64,000 nucleotides of DNA from Psychromonas aquimarina ATCC BAA-1526 (GTDB lineage Bacteria; Pseudomonadota; Gammaproteobacteria; Enterobacterales; Psychromonadaceae): positions 1 through 64,000 of the forward strand of contig NZ_AUAM01000016.1 of NCBI RefSeq assembly GCF_000428725.1, in the 5' to 3' direction. A program made the translations under genes and the position numbers. The notes beneath the pieces were generated by a model. It searched no databases. It saw nothing but the letters and a program-made list of their open reading frames with translations, and was not told the origin of the DNA. Of the stretch, positions 17,857 to 27,010 are shown in pieces. How positions within the stretch are numbered: position 1 is the stretch's first letter; every line of letters starts with the position of its first letter.

Positions 17857-20253
17857 ATGTTTAAACGTTCATTAATCATCAGCTCCGCTGTTTTGTCGAT
17901 CGGCCTGTTCGGCTGTGATGACCAGGCGCAGGAAAGCCCCTCTGATCAAACATCGCAGTTACTGCAGTATGTTGACCCTTTTATCGGTACTGACGGCCTG
18001 GGTAATGTTATTCCCGGGGCCGTTGTGCCGGAAGGAATGATCCAGCCGAGCCCGGATGGTGCCAAAGAGGACGGCACACCGACGGATTACCACTACTCCA
18101 ATGACCGTATTACAGGTTTCAGTAATACCCATATTTCCGGAGCGGGTAAAGGGGATATGAATGATTTCGCCTTTATGCCCTATAGCGGTTTTAACTCAGG
18201 TACGGCAAGCATAGATAAAACCTCCGAAATTTCTGTACCCGGCTATTATTCGGCATTTTTAAAAGAGACCCAGATAACCACTGAACTGACCGCAACAAAA
18301 CGGGTTGCTTTCCATCGTTATACCTTTCCGGAAAATCAGGAGAAAAAAGTCAAACTGGATGTAGGTCATGAGCTGCTGGGAGAGTGGGGTAACCATACTC
18401 GTGAAATCACCTTTAAAATAATCGGTGATAATGCCGTAGCAGGCATGCGGGTAAGTAATGAATGGGCGCAGTACCAGACCGTCTATTTTTATGCTGAATT
18501 CTCACAGCCCTTTGATTCCTATCTGATTTTAAATGAAGGAGTACAAACCACTGAGACAGAAATTAACAGCAGCCGCGATGTGATTGCCCATTTTAACTTT
18601 GCCGCCGCGGATGATCCGCAGCTGCAGATGAAAATCTCAATTTCACCGCTCAGTATTGAAGGCGCGCAGAACAATATGGCTGCGGAAAGCAGTGCTTTTG
18701 AATTTGATCTGGTACGTGAACAGGCGTCTAAAGCCTGGGGCGAGGTACTGGAAAAATTCCAGCTGAAAGGTGGTACTGATGCTGAGAAAACCATGTTTTA
18801 TACGTCACTTTATCATACTTACTTTGCACCTTTTGTTTATCAGGACAGTGACGGTCAGTATCGCGGCATGGACGGTAAGGCTTATCAGGCGGCTGAAGGT
18901 TTCACTAACTACTCGGTTTATTCGATGTGGGATACCTTCCGGGCGGCTCATCCGCTGAAAACAATTCTCGATAAGCAGCGTTCAGTGGAATATGTGCATG
19001 ACCTGCTTAATAAATATAAAACCGGCGGTGTGCTGCCTAAGTGGGAGCTGCATTCCGATTACACTGGTGAAATGGTGGGTTACCCTGCGGTTTCAGTGAT
19101 TGCCGATACCATGATTAAATATCCGGATGCTTTTAGCCAGCAGGACTTTGAATTAGCCATGCAGGCCGCTGAGGTAAGCGCCAACTTTGATATGAGCATT
19201 ACTGATGACTGGATCCCTTACCAGGACTCCTGGAACGGCGATAAACGCTGGATAGTAATGACCCGTCACGGTGAGTACCAGGAAGAGCTCGGTTATGTAC
19301 CCGCGGATATTAAAGATAACCCGGCAGATGTCTACGATACCATAGTCAATGAGTCGGTTTCTTATGGTTTAGAAAATGCCTACTACGACTGGTGTATTGC
19401 GCAGATTGCCCGCCTTGCGGGGGACACAGTGCAGGAAGCCCGTTATCTGGAACGTTCAAAAGCCTTTAAAAACTACTTTGACTACAACCCGGCTGAATAC
19501 GGCCAGTATAGTTCAACTGGTTTTATGCGCCCGAAAAATCTGGACGGCTCCTGGGTGAATAATATGTCTTCCTGTGAAGGAGATGACTGTGAAGGGGAGC
19601 CGAATGACTACTTCTGGCCCTATAAAGCCGAACACCGCGGCGAGAACTTCACCGAAGGTAATACCTGGCAGTGGACCTGGTTTGCACCGCACGATATAAA
19701 CGGCCTGAAAGAGGTGATGGGTGGTGAACAGAGCTTCCTGGCTAACCTGAATGCGCTGTTTAATGCGGATTCCGATGCCGATACCAGTCAGGGAGATATG
19801 ACCGGTTATATCGGTCAGTACGTACATGGTAATGAGCCGGATCATCATGTTATCTATCTTTACAACTATACCAGTGAGCCCTGGAAAACCCAGGAATATC
19901 TGGATCAGGTCATGGATAACTTCTACCTGCCTACACCAGAGGGATTAATCGGTAATGAAGATGTCGGACAGATGTCAGCCTGGTACATCATGAGCGCCAT
20001 GGGTTTCTATCAGATATCACCTGCGGAGCCGGTTTATACCATAGGCCGTCCGCTGTTTGATGTGATGGAAGTGACCATTGACGGAGGTACTTTTACCATT
20101 ACGGCGGAGAATAACAGCCCGGATAATATCTATGTGGAATCGGTAACCATCAATGGTAAAAAACTCGATGCTAATAACACCTTTAATCATAACGAAATTT
20201 ATCCCGGAGGGCAGCTGCGCTTTGTTATGAGCAGCAGTAAACCGGCACTTTAA
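17857..20253 (+). CDS. GH92 alpha-mannosidase lipoprotein with C-D-D sorting signal (copy 4)
   Basis: This 798-residue protein is the longest of the five. The lipobox LFGC (C20) is followed by Asp-Asp. In enterobacteria Asp at +2, especially with an acidic +3 as in AcrA, keeps lipoproteins in the inner membrane, so this enzyme may face the periplasm from there. Catalytic motifs are present: YSMWDTFRA, FTEGNTWQW (E600) and GNEDVGQMSAWY. The extra length is mostly an insertion near residues 445-500 and a loop with two cysteines (SSCEGDDCEGEPND), which could form a disulphide. It is closest to copy 1. The next gene starts 68 bases later without a terminator, so copies 4 and 5 form an operon. Confidence 0.95.
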   Translation: MFKRSLIISSAVLSIGLFGCDDQAQESPSDQTSQLLQYVDPFIGTDGLGNVIPGAVVPEGMIQPSPDGAKEDGTPTDYHYSNDRITGFSNTHISGAGKGDMNDFAFMPYSGFNSGTASIDKTSEISVPGYYSAFLKETQITTELTATKRVAFHRYTFPENQEKKVKLDVGHELLGEWGNHTREITFKIIGDNAVAGMRVSNEWAQYQTVYFYAEFSQPFDSYLILNEGVQTTETEINSSRDVIAHFNFAAADDPQLQMKISISPLSIEGAQNNMAAESSAFEFDLVREQASKAWGEVLEKFQLKGGTDAEKTMFYTSLYHTYFAPFVYQDSDGQYRGMDGKAYQAAEGFTNYSVYSMWDTFRAAHPLKTILDKQRSVEYVHDLLNKYKTGGVLPKWELHSDYTGEMVGYPAVSVIADTMIKYPDAFSQQDFELAMQAAEVSANFDMSITDDWIPYQDSWNGDKRWIVMTRHGEYQEELGYVPADIKDNPADVYDTIVNESVSYGLENAYYDWCIAQIARLAGDTVQEARYLERSKAFKNYFDYNPAEYGQYSSTGFMRPKNLDGSWVNNMSSCEGDDCEGEPNDYFWPYKAEHRGENFTEGNTWQWTWFAPHDINGLKEVMGGEQSFLANLNALFNADSDADTSQGDMTGYIGQYVHGNEPDHHVIYLYNYTSEPWKTQEYLDQVMDNFYLPTPEGLIGNEDVGQMSAWYIMSAMGFYQISPAEPVYTIGRPLFDVMEVTIDGGTFTITAENNSPDNIYVESVTINGKKLDANNTFNHNEIYPGGQLRFVMSSSKPAL

Positions 20254-20263
20254 CAACACTGCT

Positions 20264-20294
20264 GCACTCTGACGCTGTAGTGCTGTCAGAGTGC
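20264..20294 (+). other. intercistronic hairpin between GH92 copies 4 and 5
   Basis: A perfect 10-bp stem (GCACTCTGAC with GTCAGAGTGC) has an 11-base loop and no T-run. It most likely protects the upstream message or lowers read-through, rather than ending transcription. Confidence 0.5.
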
Positions 20295-20321
20295 CGCCTA
20301 ACTGAAAAAACTGGAGTTCTT

Positions 20322-22616
20322 ATGTTTAAACGTTCACTGACTGCAACAGCTGTTGCAGTTGCTTTATCTTTTGCGCTGGCCGGCTGCGATGATGAATCGA
20401 CAGATACTAGCGTGCCTGAGCCGAGCCTGGATCTGGTGCAGTATGTTGATCCGCTGATCGGTACCGGCGGACTGGCGAATACTTACCCGGGAGCGACGGT
20501 TCCCCACGGCATGGTGCAGCTGAGTCCGAATAACGGCAGCGGCGGCTGGGATTATATCAGCGGCTACAGTTATCATGACGACCGTCTGGTCGGTTTCAGT
20601 CATACTCAGCTTTCCGGTACAGGAGCGGGGGATCTCAATGATATTCTGCTTATGCCCTTTAACAGCCGCTCGGATCAGAAACGTGGTGATCAGGAAGCTT
20701 CCTATTTCAGCCATGATAATGAGCAGGCACAAGCTGGTTTCTACAGTGTACTGCTTGATGATTACGGCATTGAAGCCGAGTTGACCACAACCAGCCGCGT
20801 TGGTTTTCACCGTTATACCTTCCCTCAGGATACAGACTCTAAAGTGGTGCTTAACCTGGGTTATGCCCTGAATTGGGATTCACCAACGGATACTGTGATC
20901 CGGGTGGTGGATGAAACAACAATAGAAGGCTACCGCTATTCCACCGGCTGGGCTGCCGATCAGCGCGAACATTTTGTAATTAAATTTTCCAAGCCGATGA
21001 CCGGATTTGAATTGAGAGATGATCTTAATGACCAGATAGAGAACGGCTCTGAAGTACAAAGCTCACATACGCGCGGCTATTTCAGTTTCGACAGCAGTGA
21101 AGCGGAAACTGAGGTTCTGGTGAAAGTGGCGTTATCGTCGGCGGATATTGAGGGGGCTTATAAAAACCTTGAGCATGAGCTTCCGGGCTGGGATTTTGAT
21201 CAGACCAGAACAGCCGCCAGTCAGGCATGGCAGGATGAACTGCAGAAAGTGCGTGTCAGCAGTGATGATGAAACAAAAAAACGTATCTTCTATACCGCTG
21301 TTTATCACTCCTATTTAGGTCCGACACTGCATTCCGATGTCGACGGACGTTATAAAGGCGCGGATCATCAGGTTCAGCAGGCGCAGGGATTTGACCGTTA
21401 CGATACCTTCTCATTATGGGACACTTACCGTGCCACTCATCCGCTGCAGACGCTGCTGGAGCCTGAGCGGGTTAGTGATATGGTGAACTCCATGCTGGCA
21501 CATTATCAGGAAACCGGACTGCTTCCAGTGTGGTCGTTCAAAGGCAATGAAACCAATATGATGCTCGGTTATCATTCAGTACCGGTTATTGTTGATGCCT
21601 GGTTAAAAGGAATTGACGGATTTGATCCGCAGCTGGCGCTGCAGGCGATGAAGGATTCTGCTGACTCTCCGCGCGAAGAGATAGTTCTTTATCGAGAAAA
21701 TGGTTATGTACCTTATTCTGAGGAAGAGGGCGGTGACGGCTGGGCTGCTTCAAGAGCGATGGAATACTCCTATGATGACTGGGGCATTGCGCAGATGGCA
21801 AAATCACTGGGTGATCAGGCAGGTTATGAGCACTTCAGCAAACAGGCTAAAAACTGGGAAAACCAGTATGATGACAGCCGCGGCTGGTTTGTACCGAGAC
21901 TGGAAAACGGTCAGTTTATTGCCGACTTTGATCCGGAACGTTATGAAGCCGGTTTTGCCGAAAGTAACGGCTGGCAGTATTTCTGGCATGTACAGCATGA
22001 TACGGCCGGGGTGATTGATAAACTGGGGCAGGAAGCTTATATACAGCGTTTAGATGATCTCTTTGAAACTACGCCGGATCCTGAGCAGGAGCTGCCTATC
22101 TTCAGCACCGGTATGGTCGGACAGTACGTACAGGGCAATGAGCCGGATCATCATGCGCCTTATCTGTTTAACTACGTCGGTCAGCCCTGGAAAACTCAGA
22201 AATGGCTGAAAGAAATTGTCGATGTCTGTTATACGGATCAGCCGGAAGGTATCTGCGGTAATGATGATTACGGGCAGATGTCCAGCTGGTACGTGTTCAG
22301 CGCAATGGGTTTCTACCCGGTAAACCCTGCGGATCAGCGATATATTATCGGCAGCCCGATTTTCCCGAAAGTGGAGCTGAATCAGCCGAACGGTAATACC
22401 TTTACCATCACAGCAGAAAATATTTCCGAGCAGAATATTTATATTCAGTCAGTTTCTCTCAATGATATCAGCCTGGATCGTTCATGGATCAGCCATGACG
22501 AGATAACTCAGGGCGGCACACTGTCATTTGTAATGGGAGATACACCGAACCAAAGCTGGGCATCAACGCCGGAAGCTTTTCCGCCTTCGTGGACAGCAGA
22601 GGGGGGAGTTAAGTAA
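20322..22616 (+). CDS. GH92 alpha-mannosidase-like lipoprotein with C-D-D signal (copy 5, divergent)
   Basis: This 764-residue protein starts at the ATG at 20322, which has GGAG before it; an upstream in-frame ATG has no ribosome site. The lipobox LAGC (C22) is followed by Asp-Asp, the inner-membrane retention pattern shared with copy 4. It is the outlier of the five: FSLWDTYRA replaces YSMWDTFRA, FAESNGWQY (E547) replaces the EGN motif, and GNDDYGQMSSWY replaces the NEDVG form. The GNDD form is the one I associate with Bacteroidetes GH92, so linkage preference probably differs. The last two codons and stop lie inside a dispersed repeat, so the native C-terminus may have been altered. Confidence 0.93.
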   Translation: MFKRSLTATAVAVALSFALAGCDDESTDTSVPEPSLDLVQYVDPLIGTGGLANTYPGATVPHGMVQLSPNNGSGGWDYISGYSYHDDRLVGFSHTQLSGTGAGDLNDILLMPFNSRSDQKRGDQEASYFSHDNEQAQAGFYSVLLDDYGIEAELTTTSRVGFHRYTFPQDTDSKVVLNLGYALNWDSPTDTVIRVVDETTIEGYRYSTGWAADQREHFVIKFSKPMTGFELRDDLNDQIENGSEVQSSHTRGYFSFDSSEAETEVLVKVALSSADIEGAYKNLEHELPGWDFDQTRTAASQAWQDELQKVRVSSDDETKKRIFYTAVYHSYLGPTLHSDVDGRYKGADHQVQQAQGFDRYDTFSLWDTYRATHPLQTLLEPERVSDMVNSMLAHYQETGLLPVWSFKGNETNMMLGYHSVPVIVDAWLKGIDGFDPQLALQAMKDSADSPREEIVLYRENGYVPYSEEEGGDGWAASRAMEYSYDDWGIAQMAKSLGDQAGYEHFSKQAKNWENQYDDSRGWFVPRLENGQFIADFDPERYEAGFAESNGWQYFWHVQHDTAGVIDKLGQEAYIQRLDDLFETTPDPEQELPIFSTGMVGQYVQGNEPDHHAPYLFNYVGQPWKTQKWLKEIVDVCYTDQPEGICGNDDYGQMSSWYVFSAMGFYPVNPADQRYIIGSPIFPKVELNQPNGNTFTITAENISEQNIYIQSVSLNDISLDRSWISHDEITQGGTLSFVMGDTPNQSWASTPEAFPPSWTAEGGVK

Positions 22617-22720
22617 CGTTTCTCTTAGTTTATCTCGTTCCCATGCTCTGCGTGGGAACGCATAGCTTTGCTTTCTGGTTGATGCGGCAGTTTATCGTCT
22701 TAATCCCACTCAGAGCATTG
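22603..22720. repeat. dispersed palindromic repeat, copy A
   Basis: It opens with GGGGAGTTAAGTAACGTTT, which recurs at 33997, and continues with CGTTCCCATGCTCTGCGTGG, forming a hairpin with itself and with the partly decayed right end (CAGAGCATTG). A fuller relative lies at 39680-39769. The block supplies the stop codon of GH92 copy 5. The following 22721-22945 shows no gene I can support. Confidence 0.6.
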
Positions 22721-22945
22721 CACAAACAGGGGCCGTCCGTGGCAAGTGCCGGACTTGTTACAAGGGGAAGCAAGCACGGCAGTCCATGAAGATATTAAAA
22801 ACGGGTTCGATAGGTTATCCAGGCGTTATTATCACTGTCACCGGTGAATACAATGACGTTGTCTTGATCGACTTTATAGCCAATTTGGAATTCAGCAGAG
22901 AAGTCTCTTATCTCTTCACCATCAAGCCCGTAGCTGTATTGGGAG

Positions 22946-23014
22946 ATTCCTACAGAACAGTTACCGAACCTCAAGTAAATTCAAGCGATCATCTTCATTG
23001 TGTTTAGGTACTAG
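22946..23014 (-). repeat. 69-bp dispersed repeat, copy A (minus orientation)
   Basis: Read on the minus strand, it matches 33717-33785 on the plus strand at 65 of 69 positions by my count, starting CTAGT and ending GTAGGAAT. The two copies are therefore inverted and bracket about 10.7 kb. A short frame at 22786-23007 overlaps it and is not considered a gene. Confidence 0.75.
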
Positions 23015-23098
23015 AGCACTATAGAGTTTAAAAACTAAGCAGCTAAATTTAATGAAATATGTAAATTAGTGATCATTGCTGTTCGGTTTAAGTCGAAT

Positions 23099-23455
23099 TC
23101 ATTTAACCTTAACCCAATATACCGGGCTCTTGGGCCTTTCAGCCACCGCGGGGGCGGTCCAAGGTTTGGCAACAACACTTTTTCCCTGCTGGTATAATCC
23201 ATTGGTCCAGGCTGCGGCTAAATAGCCTCGATCTATGCTGAGTTCATTGACAGAGCCATAGCTTAATACTTTAGGTTTTAGCCGCTGACTGGCTTTATGC
23301 TCAGGTTCATTAGCCGGACGAACACAAGGTGCAAGAATTAACCGACTATCTAAATCAACGGCAATATGCTGCTTAAATCCATTTATGGTTCGGGAGCTTG
23401 ATTTTCGTCCGTGCCGCATTATTAAGCAGAGGCTGCCTGTATTAACGGGCTGCAC
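23099..23455 (-). pseudogene. transposase remnant, IS1182-like DDE
   Basis: This 118-residue open stretch contains MRHGRKSSSRTINGFKQHIA, VRPANEPEHKA and ELSIDRGYLAA. These are the central blocks of DDE transposases of the IS1182 type, with the aspartate in IDRGYLA. The N-terminal domain and the first catalytic residues are missing upstream, and the frame there is broken by stops. It is dead and has no visible terminal repeats. It marks the left side of the D-amino-acid module. Confidence 0.75.
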
Positions 23456-23610
23456 TCTGTTTTTACTTCATCGGAGGCAGCTGCAGATTGCTGATAGCAG
23501 GCTGTAGAGATAACCTGTAATGCTGAAAATACCTATGCTTTACTTGAAGAACTGTGAGCCTGCTTAGATCTGTTTGTAGATCAATTTAAATTATCTCTAA
23601 TTATTAAAAT

Positions 23611-23638
23611 TGAAAAAGGAGACTAAATAGTCTCCTTT
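23611..23638 (-). terminator. intrinsic terminator of the porin transcript
   Basis: A perfect 11-bp stem (AAAGGAGACTA with TAGTCTCCTTT) with a 2-base loop is followed on the minus strand by T residues. It lies 11 bases after the porin stop. Confidence 0.9.
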
Positions 23639-23648
23639 ATGTACTTTT

Positions 23649-24365
23649 TTAAAAAGCGAGATTCAAACCTATCTGATAACGCCACTCTGTTTCGCCTGCA
23701 TTATCTCCCGGTATATAGATATTTTTATCTGCATCAACCAGCTGCAGATATGGGCGTACATCAGGCTTCCATTTATATACAAGTTTAAATGTATGCTCGC
23801 GGCCTGTTAATTCACCATTAGCAAGCTCGCCACTGTGGGCGGTTATTTGATCAAAATAGGTGTAAGCATAAGAAACTTGATAATCGTCTGTATTATAACC
23901 AGTCCAGACATCGTAACGATTACGACGGACCGTTTCATCTTCACCAAAGTCATTTTGCATCGGTGCATTTGAAAAGTCATAACGATAACGACCATGCACA
24001 AACAAACCATTATCAAAATTATAATTTAACTTCAGATAAGGCATCATAAAGGTATTACTGCTTAGAAAATTCATGGTTAAACCTGGATTTAACGTAAAAT
24101 TCTTATTAACGGCGTAGGTATAATAGTTAGTAATTTCAGTATTAGATATACGTAAGTTTTCACCAAATGAGTCACCATAACTACCGTGAAAAACATTGGT
24201 TAACATTTCAATACCATAACCATTGTCAAAATGGTTACCAAGTATTAAACGAGTACGATGGCGGTCAGAAGGATCACGGTATTCATGACGTAGATCGAGG
24301 TATGCGGCTTGTGCTGTAGAGCTGAGTACGGAGAAAACAACACCTGCAATAATTTTATTTTTCAT
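23649..24365 (-). CDS. KdgM/NanC-family outer-membrane oligosaccharide porin
   Basis: This 238-residue precursor has a signal peptide cut after AQA (about residue 20) and a 12-strand-type barrel ending in phenylalanine (GLNLAF), as outer-membrane proteins do. The start of the mature protein (AYLDLRHEYRDPSDRHRTR) and the GYGIEM strand are typical of KdgM, the oligogalacturonate porin, and NanC, the sialic acid porin. These are monomeric pores lined with basic residues that pass short acidic sugars. Being last in a run with a GH20 hexosaminidase suggests it passes the hexosaminidase substrate, for example an acidic GlcNAc-containing fragment. The substrate is inferred from context only. Confidence 0.88.
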   Translation of the reverse strand: MKNKIIAGVVFSVLSSTAQAAYLDLRHEYRDPSDRHRTRLILGNHFDNGYGIEMLTNVFHGSYGDSFGENLRISNTEITNYYTYAVNKNFTLNPGLTMNFLSSNTFMMPYLKLNYNFDNGLFVHGRYRYDFSNAPMQNDFGEDETVRRNRYDVWTGYNTDDYQVSYAYTYFDQITAHSGELANGELTGREHTFKLVYKWKPDVRPYLQLVDADKNIYIPGDNAGETEWRYQIGLNLAF

Positions 24366-24421
24366 TTTGGTCTCAATTTAAATAAAACACACTTAACCCT
24401 ATGGTTTTCCTTATGTTAATG

Positions 24422-24446
24422 AGGTGGGTAATCCAATTACCCACCT
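24422..24446 (-). other. intercistronic hairpin between GH20 and porin genes
   Basis: Perfect 11-base arms (AGGTGGGTAAT and ATTACCCACCT) flank three bases. No T-run follows, so partial termination or message processing between the two genes is more likely than full termination. Confidence 0.45.
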
Positions 24447-24481
24447 GAGATAGATTGTTTAAAACAGACTTGCTATAGCGA

Positions 24482-26905
24482 TTAACGGATATGATTTAAT
24501 AGCTTTTCAACAGGGTAAGCAGCACGCACCACTAACTCATCTTGGAACTGCTGTGCAGTAAAGATCGTTTTTTGTGCCGCTTTTACTTTCTTGCTTGGGT
24601 AGTCTTTACCTGCTTCAATATAATCAATCAGCTCTAAACCAAGTTTTGCTACTTGCTCTGTTGATTTAACTACTGGCGCTGCTTCAGCAAGCAGGTAGTT
24701 GTTATTAACCAGTTCAGTGACTGCCGGGGTATTTTCCAGCCATAAAGTAAGCATTTTTTGAATCTGAGCTTTAACCTTATTATTACTACTGTCCTGCAGA
24801 TAAAGATCCACTAGTTCATTTAGCTTTCTTGCTTCAGTACTTTCAACTGGCAGTGCATCTGCAAAACGGTTTAACGGCTCAAACTTATGATAATTACCTG
24901 CTGCTGATTTTTCATGGTGACGGTGGTAATACTGAGCTTGCTCAACCGCTTGTGCTAAAACCTGCAGCGGACGCACGTCTTGACCATTAGACAGTCTTAG
25001 CAGACCCTTATACTGCTGTGCTTGATGTTGTAAACCTACAGAAACAGTCGACCAACTATCCATTGCTTGTAATCTTTGGTACATACTGGCTTCATCAGTT
25101 AAATTCACATCTGACCATAAACGTTCAGCAATCGCATAAGAGCGCGGCCATAAACGTAAATCTACCAAGTCATCTTTCAGGTTTTCTGCCCACAGGGTGA
25201 TTTCGCCGCCTAAAATACGATTCGCTTGCTCAGCACCTACGGCATTTGGTTTACGGTTTTCAGGAATGTTTGTACCAGGCATACTTGATGCTGCAATTTT
25301 CTCCCCTGTCATTGGATACTGACCATTACCCGTTACTGTATAACCCGTTATTTTGTTACCCTTGATTTCAAAACGAGGGCTGGTATAACCCATCCAAGTA
25401 TCTAACCAGAAGCTAGTGATCCCTTTTTCAACTTTAATATCCTGTGCACCGCGGCGCGCTTTTCCTTTGAAGTCGATAAAACCACGCTGTTCACCTTTAG
25501 CATTAGTGATCAAAGTAAAGCTGCCTTGTACATCGCTGCCTCGTTTTCTTGGCATTTTAAATGACCAGGTTACAAAGGTTTCGCCTGCATGTAATTGATC
25601 ATCAACCAGTAATGGCTGTGGTAAAATCTCATTGCGGTAATGGAAGCTGGTATCCATGGGCTGGTCAACATAAAAACCCGTTGATAAAATACCGCTAAAA
25701 CCATCTTTAACTGCATCACCTAAGGCATCTTGCCCTTGCCATGACTGAATCACTATGCTCTTTGGCAGATCCGGATGATAAACCTCATCCCAGCCGATCA
25801 TTTTACGCTGATGTTTCTCAAGAATTTTTTCCACTTCCTGATTGAAATAGGCATGTAGTACTTTGTCATCTGCAAAACCTTTCTCTTTCATAAAGGCTTT
25901 AATATGTTTACTTTCATTCCATTGCGACGGATCAACTTCATCTCCACCGATATGGAAATATTCATCGGGGAACAGGGCAGTCATCTCTGCAACTATGGTA
26001 TCAACAAATTGATAAACCTCTTTTTTAGTTGGATCTAGCAGTGGTTTATGTACGCCCCACTCAATCTCCTCCTGATAAGGCCCTGGGGCTGCCATCAGCT
26101 CAGGGTAGGCAACCGCAATGGCAGAAGCATGACCTGGAACATCAATTTCAGGGATCACACGAATGCCTAAGTTAGTAGCATAAGCAACGACCTCTTTAAT
26201 CTGCTGCTGAGTATAAAACTGCCCATCTGACGCCACATCTGTTAGTTTTGGATAACCTTTCACCTGTACACGCCAAGCTTGATCATCGGTCAAATGCCAG
26301 TGAAATACATTGAGTTTTGCAGAGGCTAAACCATCTAGCTGACGTTTAATGGTATCAACTTCAACCCAATGTCTTGCTGTATCTAATAACACTCCACGCC
26401 ATTTAAAACGCGGCTGATCATCGATTTTTAATGCTGGGATTTGTGCACCTTGCGGCGTATTCACTAATAACTGTAGTAATGTTTCGATGCCGTGCAGCGC
26501 ACCATAAGGTGTGTTTGCAGTTAATTTAATCTGCTTATCAGCTGCTACTAATGAATATGATTCATCTTCTACTACCTGTGGATTAGCTGCAGCTGGGCCC
26601 TGTTTAACTTCAATTAACACCGTGGCTTGCTGAGTGTTGTTAGTGATTGGTTTTTTTAAAAACAGACCCGTCTGTAATTCAACACGCTGCGCAAGCCTTT
26701 GCGCGGCATCTTGTAAACGGTCAGATTGAAAACCTGTTAATGCAATTGAAAAATCTGCATCAATCTTTAGCGTTCCCTGCTTTAATGTCACTTCCTGCGG
26801 ATAAGGCATTAGATTTAAATCAGTATTTGGCGCCGCTGCAGTTGCAGATAAAGAAGCAAATCCAGAGATACCCAGTGTGAGTAGAGCTAAAGGTTTAATT
26901 TTCAT
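24482..26905 (-). CDS. GH20 beta-N-acetylhexosaminidase, secreted
   Basis: This 807-residue protein has a Sec signal peptide (about residues 1-24, no lipobox), so it is periplasmic or exported. After a GH20b-type N-terminal domain comes the GH20 barrel, with WRGVLLDTARHW and HIGGDEVDPSQW; D322-E323 are the assisting and acid residues of substrate-assisted catalysis. It removes terminal beta-GlcNAc or GalNAc. An inserted region of about 110 residues (FVTWSFKMPRKR... to VTGNGQYPMTGEK) lies inside the barrel domain and I cannot name it. The stop precedes the porin start by 116 bases and the gene follows the PLP enzyme by 105. Confidence 0.95.
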   Translation of the reverse strand: MKIKPLALLTLGISGFASLSATAAAPNTDLNLMPYPQEVTLKQGTLKIDADFSIALTGFQSDRLQDAAQRLAQRVELQTGLFLKKPITNNTQQATVLIEVKQGPAAANPQVVEDESYSLVAADKQIKLTANTPYGALHGIETLLQLLVNTPQGAQIPALKIDDQPRFKWRGVLLDTARHWVEVDTIKRQLDGLASAKLNVFHWHLTDDQAWRVQVKGYPKLTDVASDGQFYTQQQIKEVVAYATNLGIRVIPEIDVPGHASAIAVAYPELMAAPGPYQEEIEWGVHKPLLDPTKKEVYQFVDTIVAEMTALFPDEYFHIGGDEVDPSQWNESKHIKAFMKEKGFADDKVLHAYFNQEVEKILEKHQRKMIGWDEVYHPDLPKSIVIQSWQGQDALGDAVKDGFSGILSTGFYVDQPMDTSFHYRNEILPQPLLVDDQLHAGETFVTWSFKMPRKRGSDVQGSFTLITNAKGEQRGFIDFKGKARRGAQDIKVEKGITSFWLDTWMGYTSPRFEIKGNKITGYTVTGNGQYPMTGEKIAASSMPGTNIPENRKPNAVGAEQANRILGGEITLWAENLKDDLVDLRLWPRSYAIAERLWSDVNLTDEASMYQRLQAMDSWSTVSVGLQHQAQQYKGLLRLSNGQDVRPLQVLAQAVEQAQYYHRHHEKSAAGNYHKFEPLNRFADALPVESTEARKLNELVDLYLQDSSNNKVKAQIQKMLTLWLENTPAVTELVNNNYLLAEAAPVVKSTEQVAKLGLELIDYIEAGKDYPSKKVKAAQKTIFTAQQFQDELVVRAAYPVEKLLNHIR

Positions 26906-27010
26906 TTAGTTACCTATAAGTTAGTTATTCTTATTTTAGAAGAAGAAAGTGCCGTCCCTAGCAAGCCGCTCAAAGAGTGACCATCACGCAAATTGCTCTT
27001 AACAAATGAC

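Noticed and set aside
22786-23007. 73-codon open frame before the transposase remnant
   Set aside because: Its 3' third lies in the 69-bp dispersed repeat and the rest has no recognisable content.
23099-23455. intact transposase gene
   Set aside because: Only the central and C-terminal blocks remain, with no N-terminal domain or terminal repeats, so it is listed as a pseudogene.
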